Source of the DNA: Lamellibrachia columna
Taxonomy: Eukaryota > Annelida > Polychaeta > Sabellida > Siboglinidae
NCBI GenBank assembly: GCA_963662155.1
Contig: OY759267.1
Span: forward strand, 15,307,489-15,371,488
Reading direction: 5' to 3'
Length of the DNA stretch: 64,000 nt
A program made the position numbers and the translations under genes. Each line of letters begins with the position of its first letter. Position 1 is the stretch's first letter. The notes below the pieces were generated by a model. It searched no databases. It worked only from the letters and a program-made list of their open reading frames with translations, and was not told the origin of the DNA. Shown in pieces: positions 52,044 through 64,000 of the stretch.

Positions 52044-53509
52044 TGCCTGGCGCAAGCGGTCTGTGGTCAACCTCCGCGCATTCATGAACATTGATCATTA
52101 TTACCACTGCCATAACTTACATTTCATGTGCAGATTCTGCATATTTTAGTTTCATTTGGTAAACGTCATCAAGAAATATCTCAATTTCAATTGCACACAG
52201 TTGTATTGAAAATGTGTCTTGAAACACAATAATTTTAGTTTTTGTTTGAAACTGTGTTGCTTACATTACTTTGGTGCACAGTTGTAACGACGGAACAAGT
52301 TGTAAACAATAATGGTGTTGCCCATCCAATCAATCGTTTATACTGCACCACTCCATCAGCCGTTCATGTAATCAAGTTTATAATCGTGTTGTGACAGTGG
52401 TGATATGCTGAGTGGCGCCAATGTAAGGGAGTGTGGTCTGTGGCCCGCCTTCTTCAGACTGATCGCCAGATGGAGTTGCAGTCAAGAGACTACCGTAGGC
52501 CTATTAACAAACAAGATTGATTTTGTTCATTTGCAGTCCTAAAACAATCGTTGCCCCTGTTTTACGCGACTAAAATTCGAACACATGTAGGTTTTTTCGA
52601 TTACTGGGAGGGGGGAATCCAATCCAATCCAATCTATCACCACTAGTTCACGGTGATGCTAAAACTATACTGCTCAAAAGTATCATTTTACTTTAGTCCA
52701 TGGGCCAGGTGGAATATTGATACCAAAATTGGAACTAAAAAACTTGGTACTGGTGCTTAGGGGTGTCCAAATTATGATAAAAAATGTATGATGGACATTT
52801 CAATTCGGTAACTTAAATCCGCTATAAGCAATTTTAATGTTTATGGATTTTTGCGAATTCTTGAAACAAGAGGCAATAAGCCATCCAGCACATAACCACT
52901 TGGAACTTAACTTTTGATCCAAAATCACTGCTGGTATTGCTTTTTTGACACGTATGTGTTTACCCGCTTACTTACGGGCCCACGATTTCATTTATGTATG
53001 CGAAAATACGCTCTTAACGGGGCTCGCAATGATAAAAAAAATTGCTGTTATAATTACTGCATCCTTCACAACACAAGGGTGAGTGTGATTTGTAGTAAGC
53101 AGTTCGCCTGGCTGCTATGATGTGAAAAGCGCTCATGCGCTCAAGCGCCCGGATGACTACCATCAAGAATAAGACAGCGGTTGAATGCGTAATCGTGGAG
53201 CCTAACCCCAAAGCCATGCACCATCTGATTATTTCCAACGAATACATACTTGATCATAATCAAATGATGGATAACTAACGAATTATAGGTATCAGTGGCG
53301 CGATCAATACAACCGTCAACGCAACGCAATACAACCGTCAACGCAAACTCGGAGTATGCCTCCACATGTTTGTGTATGAAGCTTTTCTGAGGCTGGAAAA
53401 GCTTCAATTAATAGTTAGAAGAACAACACATTGAGGACACACAACTTCTACCTGGGGTAATTAAATGTTTGCAAGAGTTTCAACAAAACACATGCCATGA
53501 AAGCCTCAA
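52044..53509. other. Spacer without recognised gene
   Basis: Unique-looking AT-rich sequence, with a short CCAAT run near 52618. Short open frames have no recognisable motif. Confidence 0.5.
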
Positions 53510-53902
53510 GGAAGTGTTTAATCACCCAGCTTCCAGTTAAATTCTGGGACGATGCACTGGGAATCTGACACTGCTTCGCCACAGCAGTGGGGATCTTGCA
53601 GCTTTCTGGATGTCCTATGTTGACTTTGTAGAGCTCCTGTTGGCACTGATCCGAGCGTCGAGGAAGGGAAATTGGCTGCTGCATCTCCATTCAATTCGTT
53701 TGCTCATTCCATTGTGCTTTGCATATGATAAGCAAAACTACGCAATATTTCTACCTGTATGTTATGCAGAAATGACAAGGTTGCCAGAAGACCATCCAAG
53801 CATCCCAGGGGTTCAGCCTTAAACCAGGCACAGTTAGCAGATACTACCTCAGTGTCGATTACTGTAGCATATATCTGAAGAATCTGCGTGATATGATCGA
53901 GC

Positions 53903-54053
<151 letters not shown>

Positions 54054-54199
54054 TCATGGCATTTCAAGAATGAAGCTGAAAACATTCAGTAGCATCAAAA
54101 AACAGCGGAAACTCAAGACAAAGATACTATCCTGTAGGCTGTTCACAGATTGTTTGGTCACATGGTACTGATAGCAACATGCAGGAAGTGCCTAAGCAC

Positions 54200-54545
54200 C
54201 CCTTGCCCCCTGCCCTGGTCTCTTGTCTTGCCCCCTGCCCTGGTCCCCTGCCTTGCCCCCTGCCCTGGTCCCTGTCTTGCCCCCCTGCTCTGGTCCCCTG
54301 CCTTACCCCTGCCCTGGTCCCCTGCCTTGCCCCCTGCCCTGGTCCCCTGTTTTGCCCCCTGCCATAGTCCCCTGCCTTGCCCCTGCCCTGGTCCCCTGCC
54401 TTGCCCCCTGCACAGGTCCCTTGCCTTTCCCCTGCCTTGGTCCCCTGCCTTGCACCCTGCCCTGGTCCCCTGTTTTGCCCCATGCCCTGGTCCCCTGCAT
54501 TGCCCCTCTGCCCTGCCCCCTGCCTTGCCCCCTGCCCTGGTCTCT
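54200..54545. repeat. ~25-bp GC-rich minisatellite, about 14 copies
   Basis: Unit CTGGTCCCCTGCCTTGCCCC plus CTGCC, with 24-26-bp length variants. Translated in the host-pseudogene direction it gives PLPWSPALPPALVPC-like peptides; the last copy joins smoothly to PLPWSLAMKNANKAV, so it grew from that motif. Confidence 0.93.
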
Positions 54546-55829
54546 TGCTATGAAAAATGCCAACAAAGCTGTTTTGCTGGAAAAGAAGGTGACCCCTGCT
54601 GAGAGTGTATCACCACCATCCACTTGCATCACTGATGGCATGAGTCTCATCACTGATGGCATGAGTCTCATCCACAAGATACATGATAAAAATTGCACCT
54701 TTGGTGAATTGCCTGGACGTGTGTTTGCGCATGTCGGAAAAGCTGGAAGTGAAAATTAAAGAATCGATGTCACATTTGACGTACACAAGTATGTATCGAT
54801 AAAATCAGCTGAAATGATGCGGAGAGGGTCTGATGACGGTGTGGTGCTCGATGGCTACATAATCAAGCAGTGGAGGTGTCTGCTAGTGTGTGCTTCAAGC
54901 AAAACCAAACTGGTCCAGTTCATGGTGTCTCAGATTACACTGACGTGTTGATTCTTCGCATGTATTTCCAAACTTGTATTGGCTGTAACATTTACGTGAA
55001 ATGTTGTACAAGAGCCAGGACAAGCACACTCGGTGTCAAAAACATGTGTGCAGCTGTTGGACAAGAAACATGTGCTGCTCTATTCGGAATACACGGATTT
55101 ATAGGGTGTGACACAGTGGGTGCATTCTCGGGTCAAGGGAAGCTGAAGGCCCTGAAACTGCTCGTTCGTAATACAACATGCCAGTGAGCTACGCTACCAA
55201 CTTTTCCGAGCCAAGAAAGGGACATGAAATCTGGCCAGCTCCCTTCTTGTAAAGACTGTTTCCACATGCATGCCCTCAGAGCCTATCAGTCTGGGGTATG
55301 ACATCGGACTGTAGACAAGTGCCCCGACATGACGGTCATGGGTGGGAGTTCAGTGACGATGGCAAACTCACAATTAACCGGATGCCTGGATCCCCAGCTA
55401 CAGAGGTTGTTCTGGAGTTGCTTTCGCGCAAATGCAGGCGTGTTTGTGAGGCTCCAGACTGCGAGTGCCTCGTGAATGGACTCATGCACGAGTGTTTGTC
55501 GTCTCCAAGACTGTTCTAATATGAGACCTGAGGTGGATGAAAAGCAGGAGCGGGATATTTCAGATGACGAAATGTGAATTTATGGACATTGATCAGTTGC
55601 CCATTTAAGATATATAATCAATGTACTTAGCATAGTTTTGCTACAACATGCGCATACTTGTAACAAAGCCGCATTGTAGCCCTGGTTGTAAATAAATAGT
55701 GATCAAATTAAATATTTAAAGTTCATATTATATAATTTATGAATAACATACATGCATTGCAAGTAACTACATAAACAACAGATTGAAACAAATTTATTTG
55801 TTAAGATACACTGTAGTTCATATGGATAG

Positions 55830-56400
55830 TAAAATGGTTTGTACATGCTGCGTTTCACTTTACTGTCAAAATAAACGCCCGCATTTTGACTTAGGGATCA
55901 CCTACAAACAACTTGATTGCTTACTTTAAGCTACGCCCTACATAGATCCATCATATTATGTGATGCTCTACACACATAGCTAATCAAAAAGCATTGTTAG
56001 GTTTAGTTCGTCTTTATGGTACCAACTGGTCAAATTTCATTGTCCTATAAAACCAAGTAATAAATCTATGTTAACCGTTCTATGTTAAATATATTAATGC
56101 GTATTGAATTGTTGAGCTTATATATGAATTATCCTGTTCAAAACATTTGATTTGATACCAAATATGGCCATGTACTTGCTAAAAATATATCATGATTACG
56201 CTTTACTGTAAAAATAAAGCCCCAAATATTTACCTAGGGGTCACTTACAAAAACTTGATTACTTTCCTTAAGCTACGCCCTAAAGAGGTCCATCATATTA
56301 TTTCACACTCTACAGATATGTAGCTATTATCACTAATCAAAAAGCATTGTTAAGCTTAGTTCGTCCTGATGGAACCATCAGTCCAATTTCAGGCATTGAT
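55830..56400. repeat. Two diverged direct repeats, ~340-bp period
   Basis: 55850-56045 and 56195-56395 share, in order, GCTTTACTGT/CACTTTACTGT, AAGCTACGCCCTA, GTCCATCATATTAT, TAATCAAAAAGCATTGTTA and TTAGTTCGTC. Origin unknown; non-coding. Confidence 0.8.
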
Positions 56401-59400
56401 TGGTCCATGGCCTACTACACATATTTCGAATATGAAGCGTTTTGATTGGCTGTTAAGCAGTAGTACGACCAACGTTGCTGTACCATTGGTCAAAAGCGTC
56501 ACTAGCACGTTACGCATTCTCGGATACGTGCAGCGAACATCACAACGAAACAGTAGCATACATTTATTAATGGTCGTTTACTTTATTTGTTATCACACAA
56601 GATAGAGCGGCGCCAATTGCAAAACAGAACGACCACAACGGAACACTGAAATCAAATGTCTAAATGTGCACTTCCACTTCCACTTGATTTGTTAACACGT
56701 AACACATCACGTTACAGCTGAAATTTTCACCTGACACTGGTAAGCCATGTTAGTAATGCTGAACGTCCTCTAAATCGCCACGCTCGGATATCGACACACC
56801 GTACCGTGCGGTGTTGTGGCGATATCACCGATACCGATTCTTGGAGAATCTGAAGTAACAAATGCGAACTCAAGCAAAAACAGGGCACGTACGAGTCTGT
56901 CGTGCTCAGGTCTGACACTGGCCGAGGAAGCCACTGCCGCACCAGGGGCACACTGTAGTCAAATTGTAGTCAACGACACACGAAACAAAGCGGTAACATT
57001 CGTGGCGTGCACAAACACGCATTGAAGCGTTCGCATCTCACAGAGGATGCTTCGCAAATCGCAATTCACAATTCAATACTGTGCAGCATAATATGTTATT
57101 AGATGTTCTGCAACCATCATTCAGCTACTATATCACCCATAGTAGAATTTTATACATTTAGAAATATAACACGATTGTAACATTTACCATATAGCAATGC
57201 AGACTGCAAGACAGATGGCCACAACATTGTAGTATAAGATGCATCAACATTTGTACGTCAAATGCTACAAATATATGTTTGTGTCTGAAAATGTTTCACC
57301 ATTTCGCACAAAGCACTTCACGATATAGCGATGTTTTAATCGTTCAATTACAGGGTTCTTAGCCACGAACACAAGAAACTGTATGGTGCGTGTAATTGTA
57401 TATACACAATATATATATACACAATTACACGCACCACACAGTGTATGCATGCTTGCCACCCTGGGCCAGCTCCTAGCTATATCGGGGAAACTCGCTGTCA
57501 CGACATCGTCGTTAGCACTTAGCACCTTGGAAACCGACAACAAACATTGTGCAGTGCAGACCGTCCCGCAACAGAGAAATACAATACACCTTCCGTCATG
57601 CATGCCTCATAATTTATACATTCACTTCACGTTTGGCGTAAACCCAACGACTACTGGTAAATCCAGCCTGACTCACTGGTTTAGTTCTGTTTTTTAAGTG
57701 TACTCCTACTCTGCGTTGTGCGTCTTCTGTTTGACTTTGCAACCTGTGACGTTTATTTGAACGTGCCACATGTAGAAATAAGTTTTACTCATGCAAATAT
57801 CTAATGTGTTAAACCAACAAGAGTCGCAGATACAGAGCCGTGTGCTGTTAATTATACACGGGCATCGTGGGAGCAATTCAATATGTCTTCTTCTTCCTAT
57901 AGTTCGCCTAGCCTTCATATGCTGGTGATATCACGACGCCGTCCCTCATACAGTAATAGTAGTTGTTACAGTAACGCTACCTTTAACACTTCCAATAGTC
58001 TGTTGCGGTGTCTCCTAAAATATTAATCAAGCGCTACTACTGGCCAACATTTGTTTGTGTGGATAAGGCTGATCAGTACGCTTCTGGCGGTCAAGGTTGA
58101 ACGGATTATTTACTGGACAAATATTCCACACGTGTGTCGCCTACCAGCACATTCTCTGCCCTGTCTACTGTCCAGATCCCATCTATACTTATCCTTATTA
58201 TGCGCAACTATCCAATAACATGGTCATAACATCTCCGTCGGCGCCACGTGAAACGTGCATAGTCTTTGGTATGCCTAGTCATGCATGAACAAACTAAATA
58301 TGTATGATAATCAAACCTCATTTTCTTTATGTCAATATTTAGAAACATGTTGAACATACCAATGAGATGCATCTTACTGACAATACTGAAGCCCATCCAA
58401 ATTGTACTCACGATTTTATGTATACATATATGCATGCCATTCCAAATGCCCGCATTAGCATGCAGACACATCAAATGTATAAGTTAATGTTAAAGCATAC
58501 TTACTTCACACACGGATAGTGAAATCAGGACACAGTGAACAATGTAGGCACATGGAATGCATGATGAAGTAAACGGTCTGATTCATAGACAAAAACTCAC
58601 ACTGGGTGAGAACGAACACCGACTGCACTGTGCTTTCATCAGCACTGTGCACATGCATGCAACGCGAACACGACACACAAACATATAAAAAAAAGGCTAT
58701 TGGTATTTCACAGAACCGAAGCAACAAAAAGCAAACTGAGTCAGTGTATTTATCAGTAACTTCCGTGCGCATAGCAGACTCGCGGTCACAGATCAACGGT
58801 GTCTAGACAGTAGTAGACATACAAAGCCTCCAAGTTTGTGTTCGCAGTGCACCTAAGCCGTCCAATCTGTTACTTGGACGCGTCGTGTGTACTTGACTAC
58901 TTATGCAGCAAACACCATGCAGTAGAGGGCAGGTTTCATGCGGTGAACGAATGTTCGTGTCACTCGTGGTGTTCTGTCCGATCAATCCCCGGGTGATACA
59001 TTTGTATTTTAAATCACCAGCTTGCTTAGCCACTTGTGCAACCGACGCTTGGGCGGTGACGAGAGAAATTCTACTAAAAAAATGGCATTGGTTGATGGGG
59101 TAATTCAACGTTAGACGGGGCGGTGCCACCACGGGTCATAAGGATATCACCAATTGTTAACTGGGATGGGTGATGTGTCCCATATTATTTAATACACACA
59201 TAGTCTGCACATAAATTATTCTTATATTGCGTATGTTCAGTCTGAGTATACGTATCATAATTATAAGCAACAACCAGCCACACAATATACTAGGCAGACG
59301 AAGTTGCAGAGCTACTTGAAGCTTGACCAGATCAACGAGGGACAAAGCCCAGTCCGTAAGTATGTCAATGAAGCGTAACGTATCACTAGCACAGTACGCT

Positions 59401-59426
59401 CAATGTAATCGTTGTCGTCCGCGCCA
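56401..59426. other. Spacer without recognised gene; palindrome at 57384-57436
   Basis: No protein family recognised in either strand; open frames here are short. 57384-57399 (TGGTGCGTGTAATTGT) and 57421-57436 are perfect inverted arms around a TATATAC loop. The right end holds the 3' flank of the ankyrin gene. Confidence 0.45.
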
Positions 59427-62400
59427 TCACTTGTAGACGGCGTCGTACATGTATGTGCCCTCGAGCACGCGCATGGCGCAGCTCGTGACGGGCATGGCGG
59501 CGACGATGGCCGCGGGGCTGGCGTCCTGCGGAATGCGGGCTTTCTCCGGTCGGATGAAGTCGAACTCCTCGAAGTCTAGGTACTGTTTGGTCGTCGTGGC
59601 GATCGGCAGTTGGCGTATATTCGCTTCGACGTCGCGCCCCAGCAGCTTTCTGACGGCGAGCCGACACGCGTGCTTCAGCGAGACCGGCTCCATCGTCCAC
59701 TCCTGGATGGGTTGCAGGATGTCGTTGGTGTCGAAGAACCGCTGCACCTCGTTCTTCTCCATCCAGCTCTGCGTCTCGCCGGGCGTCACGCGACTGCCGG
59801 CGATGAGCAGCATGCGCACGAGCGAGATGTAGCCGCTGCAGATGCCGAAGGAGAGCGGACAGTTCCTGCCGCCCGTGCACGTCGTGAAGTAGCCGGCGAC
59901 CGTCACGCGAGCGTTCACGTCGGCGTTGGCGCGCAGCAGCATGGCGACGACGTGGTGCTTCTCGACTTCGTTCTCGGAGAAGATCATGCGTAGCGCGACG
60001 GTGAGCGGCCGGAAGCCCGGCCGACCGCTCTTGTTCGGGTCGGCGCCGGCACGCAGCAGCTCCCGCATGATGCTCACGCGACCCTCCGACGCCGCGGCGA
60101 TCACGGCCGTCAGACCGACGAAGCAGACGACATCAGGGTCCTCGCCGGCTTGCAGCAAGATGCGGACGCAGTCGTCATAGCCCTTGAGTGTACAGAGGCA
60201 CAGCGCCGTGCCGTTGAGGCCGTCCAGTCCCGTGCGATCGCAACCAGCGGCCACCAGCTGTTGGAGGGCGCATGGCTGGTTGTTGGTGAGCGCCTTCACG
60301 AACGGCGTGTGGCCGGCGTTGTCCTGGATCTCGGCGTCGGCACCCCCGGCCATCAGCACCCGCAGGACGGCATCGGCTCCTGTCTCCGCCGCCCAGTGCA
60401 GGGCCGTCTTCCCCAGGGCGTCCTGTATACAACACGACGACATGGTTACATGATTAGACCCATGCTTTACGATGGTGTATCTGATATAAAGCCCAAACAA
60501 AGTCAAAGTAAACACATACACAAAGTATTATTAATTAATTGTCAAGAAGACTCATTAAGACAAAGGATATTATTGGTGCAAGCATAGCTTTCTTGCTAAA
60601 GTTTCGGGTTAAACACCTGACACATCCAGTGGTGTCAAAACAATAATTGTCATTATGAAAGATGAATAAACTCTCAAATTCACATTCAACTGACATTTCA
60701 TGCGCCGTTCGCTTATGCTTAATGATTCTGTTTTGTTGCGCCTCTGAGCTCAGGTTCCTGAGGATATAGGCGCCATAGAAGTTAATTATTGTTATTACTA
60801 TTATCTCTAACCGTCAACCAACATGTGCGCGTGTAACATACAAGCCATCAATCAGACCGCGCAAAACAAACGTTGCCATGCAGACCTTGATGTCGGGATT
60901 GGCGCGTCCGTCGAGCAGCATGGCGGAGATCTCTGCGTTGGCGAGCTTGGCGGCAAGGATCAGCGCCGTGTTTCTCTCCGTGTCCTTGTAGTTGATCTTG
61001 GCGCGCGCCTTCAGCAGCTGCTGAACGCAGCGCGGGCAGCCGCCGCCGACCGAGAAGTGCAGCGCCGTCTGCTGCTTGTCGTTGGAGCGACTGACGCGCG
61101 CGCCGGCGTCGATGAGCGCGGCCATGGCGTCTGGCTTGCCGTGACGACCGGCCACCATCAGCGGGCTGCAGGAGGAGGAGACGAGGAGAGACAATGCTCC
61201 AGATACAGAGGTGCCAAGTGTCCTGCTTTGGGAAGGAGATCACCAGTGACCAGTGGTGTATTTAGGATCTTGCAAAGGGGCGGCCAAATGGGGGGGGGGA
61301 GGGGGCAAGCTTAGTCACCCATTACTTTATCGTGCTACCAAGTAGCTCCAAATCGGAAAAACACAGAAAAATAAAACAATTAAGCCAATTAACCCTTTTT
61401 CTAGCAATCCTTTTATGATATATACATTGCTTTTTATTTATTTGATTTTTTTCTAAAATAAAAGGTATGCATACAATTTTAGCATATGCATATTATATTT
61501 TGTACCTGAACTTTTATTCAATCTCATGATTGCAAAAGAAATAAATTACTACTATTATTATGATGATTATTATGTGCCCATCACATCACTGCAGCATAAA
61601 TACATTTACTCACCTGTAACCATCTGTAGTGAAGGCCTCGATGTCTGCGGCTTGAGTAATGAGCGCAGTCACCATAGTAACATCTCCTTTCTCGACTGCC
61701 AGGTGCAGGGCACTTCGACCTTGGTTGTCTGCGATATTTACCTCACATCCTGATTTGATGATGTGCTCAATCGCCTGTGCATCGCAATCCTGCAGTTACA
61801 GACACAGTTCAGTGATCAAAGTGCTATGTCAACGTATTTTCATGGGTAGCAGCTCAGTAAGTTATATAATTGTTATAATGTGGAGTTCACATGGTAAACA
61901 TCTAAAACAGGCTGCAAGGAACTAGCTGCTTTTAAACTATATTCATGGTTCACTGCCATCCAGTGGTATTTTCCAGTAACGTGTGCTACCAATGTATAGC
62001 AATTTTCCACACAAAATAATACACTGGTTTAGGATTCTATGCTCCTGATCAGATGGTGCCAGTAATAGCAGACACTGCTGTTCTTGAGCTCAATTTGTGG
62101 TGGCTGGCAACAATACTGGAACTGCTTGTCTTGCAGTCCATTTCAAGTGGATGGCAGGTTGTGAGAAATCATGAATGTGTCTAAATGGCAATTAATGAAG
62201 ACCAAGAAGACTGGAAGCAACTCCAGGAAATAACTGGTAAATAATAAAACTAACTTAGCTACAGCAGACCCTAATATATATGGCCCATGCTGGAGTTTGG
62301 CCAAAGTGTTCCATCTATCCCATCTTCCTTATCCATACACAGGGTTTGTCTTGCTACATTATAATAATATTGTAGCTGTTCATAGATGTGGCTTTAACTT

Positions 62401-63158
62401 TAAAAGACCACTGACCTATTTAATAATGAAGGTCAGTGGAAAAGACTTATGACTGCCTTTCTCCCCATGCAATGGTAACTCAGCTAGTCTATCATAAAAA
62501 ATGCAGGGCAGAATAGGGGTTTTCCAAGTTGTTCCTTTTAAGTGATTATTCCTTCGAGGCCACTCAAATTGTTATTCCCATGTGACGTTGCACTATTGTC
62601 TTTAATCTTAAATACCTTTACACAATACCATGATGTAAGTGTCCTTTTTTAACTCAGAGCAAAAGCCTATATAATAAAGAAGATCAGATCTACCTGTAGA
62701 ACTGCAAGGTGTAGACAAGTGCGGCCCTCTGCATCGACGAAGGCTGGATCGACGCGCTTGCGGTACTGTTGTCTTTCGTTGTGACCTGTCGATGTGATCC
62801 GACGCTGATTGCTCAACGGGTTGTAACACTTCTTGTGCATTGTCTGGATCGATGGTGAAATGACAAGCTTCCTAATGTTTTCCTACAATTACACAACACC
62901 TTCACTCATTCTTGTCATAATAATCAAAAACTGCTAAATGATTTCATTTTATAGTCTCAGCACTACATGATATCACAATATAAGTAAACAAATACAATGC
63001 ACTAGAAGATAGTAGAAACTTATTTACATAACATAAGAGGCATCTTAGCATCCAGATATTTCGAGAATTTTCTGTAGTTATGCCAAGAGACTTATATACG
63101 CATTTACCTGAAAATCTCGACAGTTCATAAAAGTGGTCTCATCAGTATGAAGGGCCAT
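59427..63158 (-). CDS. Ankyrin-repeat protein with SOCS-box-like C-terminus (ASB-like, five exons)
   Basis: Exons on the minus strand: 63158-63108 (MALHTDETTFMNCRDFQ), 62882-62694, 61789-61614, 61165-60886, 60422-59427 (stop). 1692 nt, 563 residues; all four junctions have GT/AG ends and agreeing phase (0, 0, 2, 0). From about residue 70 to 460 there are about ten ankyrin repeats (e.g. GRSALHLAVEKGDVTMVTAL, TALHFSVGGGCPRCVQQLL, KTALHWAAETGADAVLRVLM). Residues about 470-510 read PVSLKHACRLAVRKLLG...RQLPIATTTKQYLDF, like a SOCS box (elongin BC contact, then Leu-Pro segment). If so the protein would be a substrate adaptor of a cullin-5 ubiquitin ligase. The SOCS call is less certain than the ankyrin call. 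The last two exons are much more GC-rich than all surrounding DNA. Confidence 0.9.
60732..60800 (+). mobile_element. L2-like LINE 3' tail in intron 4 of ankyrin gene
   Basis: GCGCCTCTGAGCTCAGGTTC, then CTGAGGATATAGGCGCCA and a (TTA)n-like end; best-preserved of three copies in the window. Confidence 0.78.
61251..61345. mobile_element. Fragment of hAT-like MITE family in intron 3
   Basis: CAGTGGTGTATTTAGGATCT then TGCAAAGGGGC...CACCCATTACTTTA: same left half as the MITEs at 7420 and 26035, interrupted by a G run (about 61290-61304). The right end is not found. Confidence 0.55.
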
Positions 63159-63854
63159 ACAAATTATTTGATAATTTCATTTAGTTGAATTCCGTTTTCT
63201 TAAACTGCGATCTTGAGGTGAAATTAAAAATAATTCCAACTAAAATACAGTGGAAAACCTCCGTATAACGGACACCTCAAATCTGACCCATTTAGTGGAT
63301 ATCTTTAGCAAGGTCCTGCATAATTTACAGTTACGTATAGTGTTTTGTACACACCATCTTGCCTAACAAATTCATGTGTGATGCATGGTGAGTTAATTAT
63401 GACAGAAATGTTGCTACAATCAATGCATCCACAAGGTACAATGCTGTGACACTTGTGGCACTAAAAAGAAAACAATGCTGGATTTCCTCCAGATGTACAA
63501 ATTAACATGCACCATAAGATTTGGTAGGAAAACAATCTGTTATAAGAATCCTGTTTTGTTAGGTGGCGGCATAGTCAAAACCATAATGAAAGCGATGAGT
63601 TTCATAAACATTCCTTTACTAACAAACAACAAAGAGTAACACCGCCTAACAGTATATCATATAATGTCGACAGGTGGTAACAAAGGGTACACTAAACTCC
63701 ATATGGATGTACGGTTGCACCCATACACTTGAATGACAAACAACTGTATACAATAGTTGTAAACATGTGCCCTCTAGTGGTGGCTAAGTGTAACAGTCAC
63801 CTACAAATAAAAATGTGGGTGGTCACATGGATGGACAACACAGTAGAAACAGTT
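63159..63854. other. Upstream region of the ankyrin gene, no gene seen
   Basis: AT-rich sequence between the start codon exon and the CR1 tail. Presumably holds 5' untranslated sequence and promoter, but no TATA box or initiator stands out. Confidence 0.4.
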
Positions 63855-64000
63855 TAACAAGATTTAACAAGATTTGCCATCCAAGCCAAAGGCCCAGATG
63901 GCAAGTGGACAAGGAAGCCATTGGCTTATCGAGAGTCCAACAATGTTCATCTACTTATAACCCGCCCTCCTGATATATGTGTCAACCTTGTTTTTAAACA
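63855..64000 (-). mobile_element. CR1-like 3' tail, cut by window edge
   Basis: Minus-strand copy: terminal AATCTTGTTAAATC repeats at 63855-63880, the GGACTCTCGATAAGCC core, and the last ORF2 codons (VDTYIRRAGYK-like) near 63950-63985. May continue beyond the window. Confidence 0.85.

Noticed and set aside
54179..54759. Proline-rich open frames in several frames
   Set aside because: Minisatellite translation; only the last ~70 codons of one frame belong to the recognised pseudogene.
57265..57603. 112-codon minus-strand open frame
   Set aside because: No recognisable motif and it spans the palindrome at 57384-57436; treated as chance.
59386..60587. Plus-strand and second minus-strand frames over the last ankyrin exon
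   Set aside because: GC-rich sequence leaves other frames open; only the ankyrin frame has conserved repeats and phased splice sites.

Overview
The window is nuclear DNA of a metazoan, most likely a marine invertebrate. Host genes have many short coding exons with GT/AG introns. DNA is AT-rich except for one exon group. Mobile DNA is dense and mixed: CR1/L2-like and RTE-like LINEs, a Penelope-like element, a Gypsy LTR element, hAT and other DNA transposons, MITEs. The phylum cannot be fixed from sequence alone. There is no prokaryotic, CRISPR or organellar content.

Host genes. (1) Two tandem paralogues of an MPPED-type metallophosphoesterase, both on the minus strand (3997-8627 and 22728-27205), each with five recognisable coding exons, lie in a duplicated segment of about 7 kb (about 2625-9692 and 21392-28195). 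(2) A five-exon cytidine deaminase on the plus strand (44576-51258) is reconstructed from ATG to stop with consistent splice phases (150 aa). (3) A five-exon ankyrin-repeat protein with a C-terminal SOCS-box-like segment is on the minus strand (59427-63158), also complete in phase (563 aa).

Mobile layout. 1-2560: tRNA-like sequence, a broken CR1-like LINE with a nested CR1 3' tail, then the GIY-YIG end of a Penelope-like element. 9776-21390: island between the duplicated genes, with a CR1-like LINE (PHD-like/SGNH ORF1), an RTE-like LINE with a C-terminal zinc finger, and a second CR1-like LINE. 29991-32949: hAT transposon with a perfect 8-bp target duplication, carrying an L2-like insertion and a 49-bp minisatellite grown from its transposase. 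33001-37996: Gypsy element with nearly identical short LTRs, PBS, polypurine tract and 6-bp target duplication. 38180-40712: LINE fragments. 41108-42414: TA-flanked DNA transposon with subterminal repeats. 53510-55590: broken member of a lineage-expanded family with a tesmin-like cysteine-rich tail, invaded by tandem repeats.

The most distinctive theme is tandem-repeat growth inside coding or intronic sequence: a 48-bp array open in frames of both strands (deaminase intron 1), a 1.57-kb GACACA/GACACACA array (intron 3), the 49-bp array in the hAT transposase, and a roughly 25-bp array grown from a conserved Pro-Leu-Pro-Trp motif in the tesmin-like pseudogene. Intact host coding capacity is limited to the four genes named above; nearly every other long open frame is a retroelement fragment or a repeat artefact.
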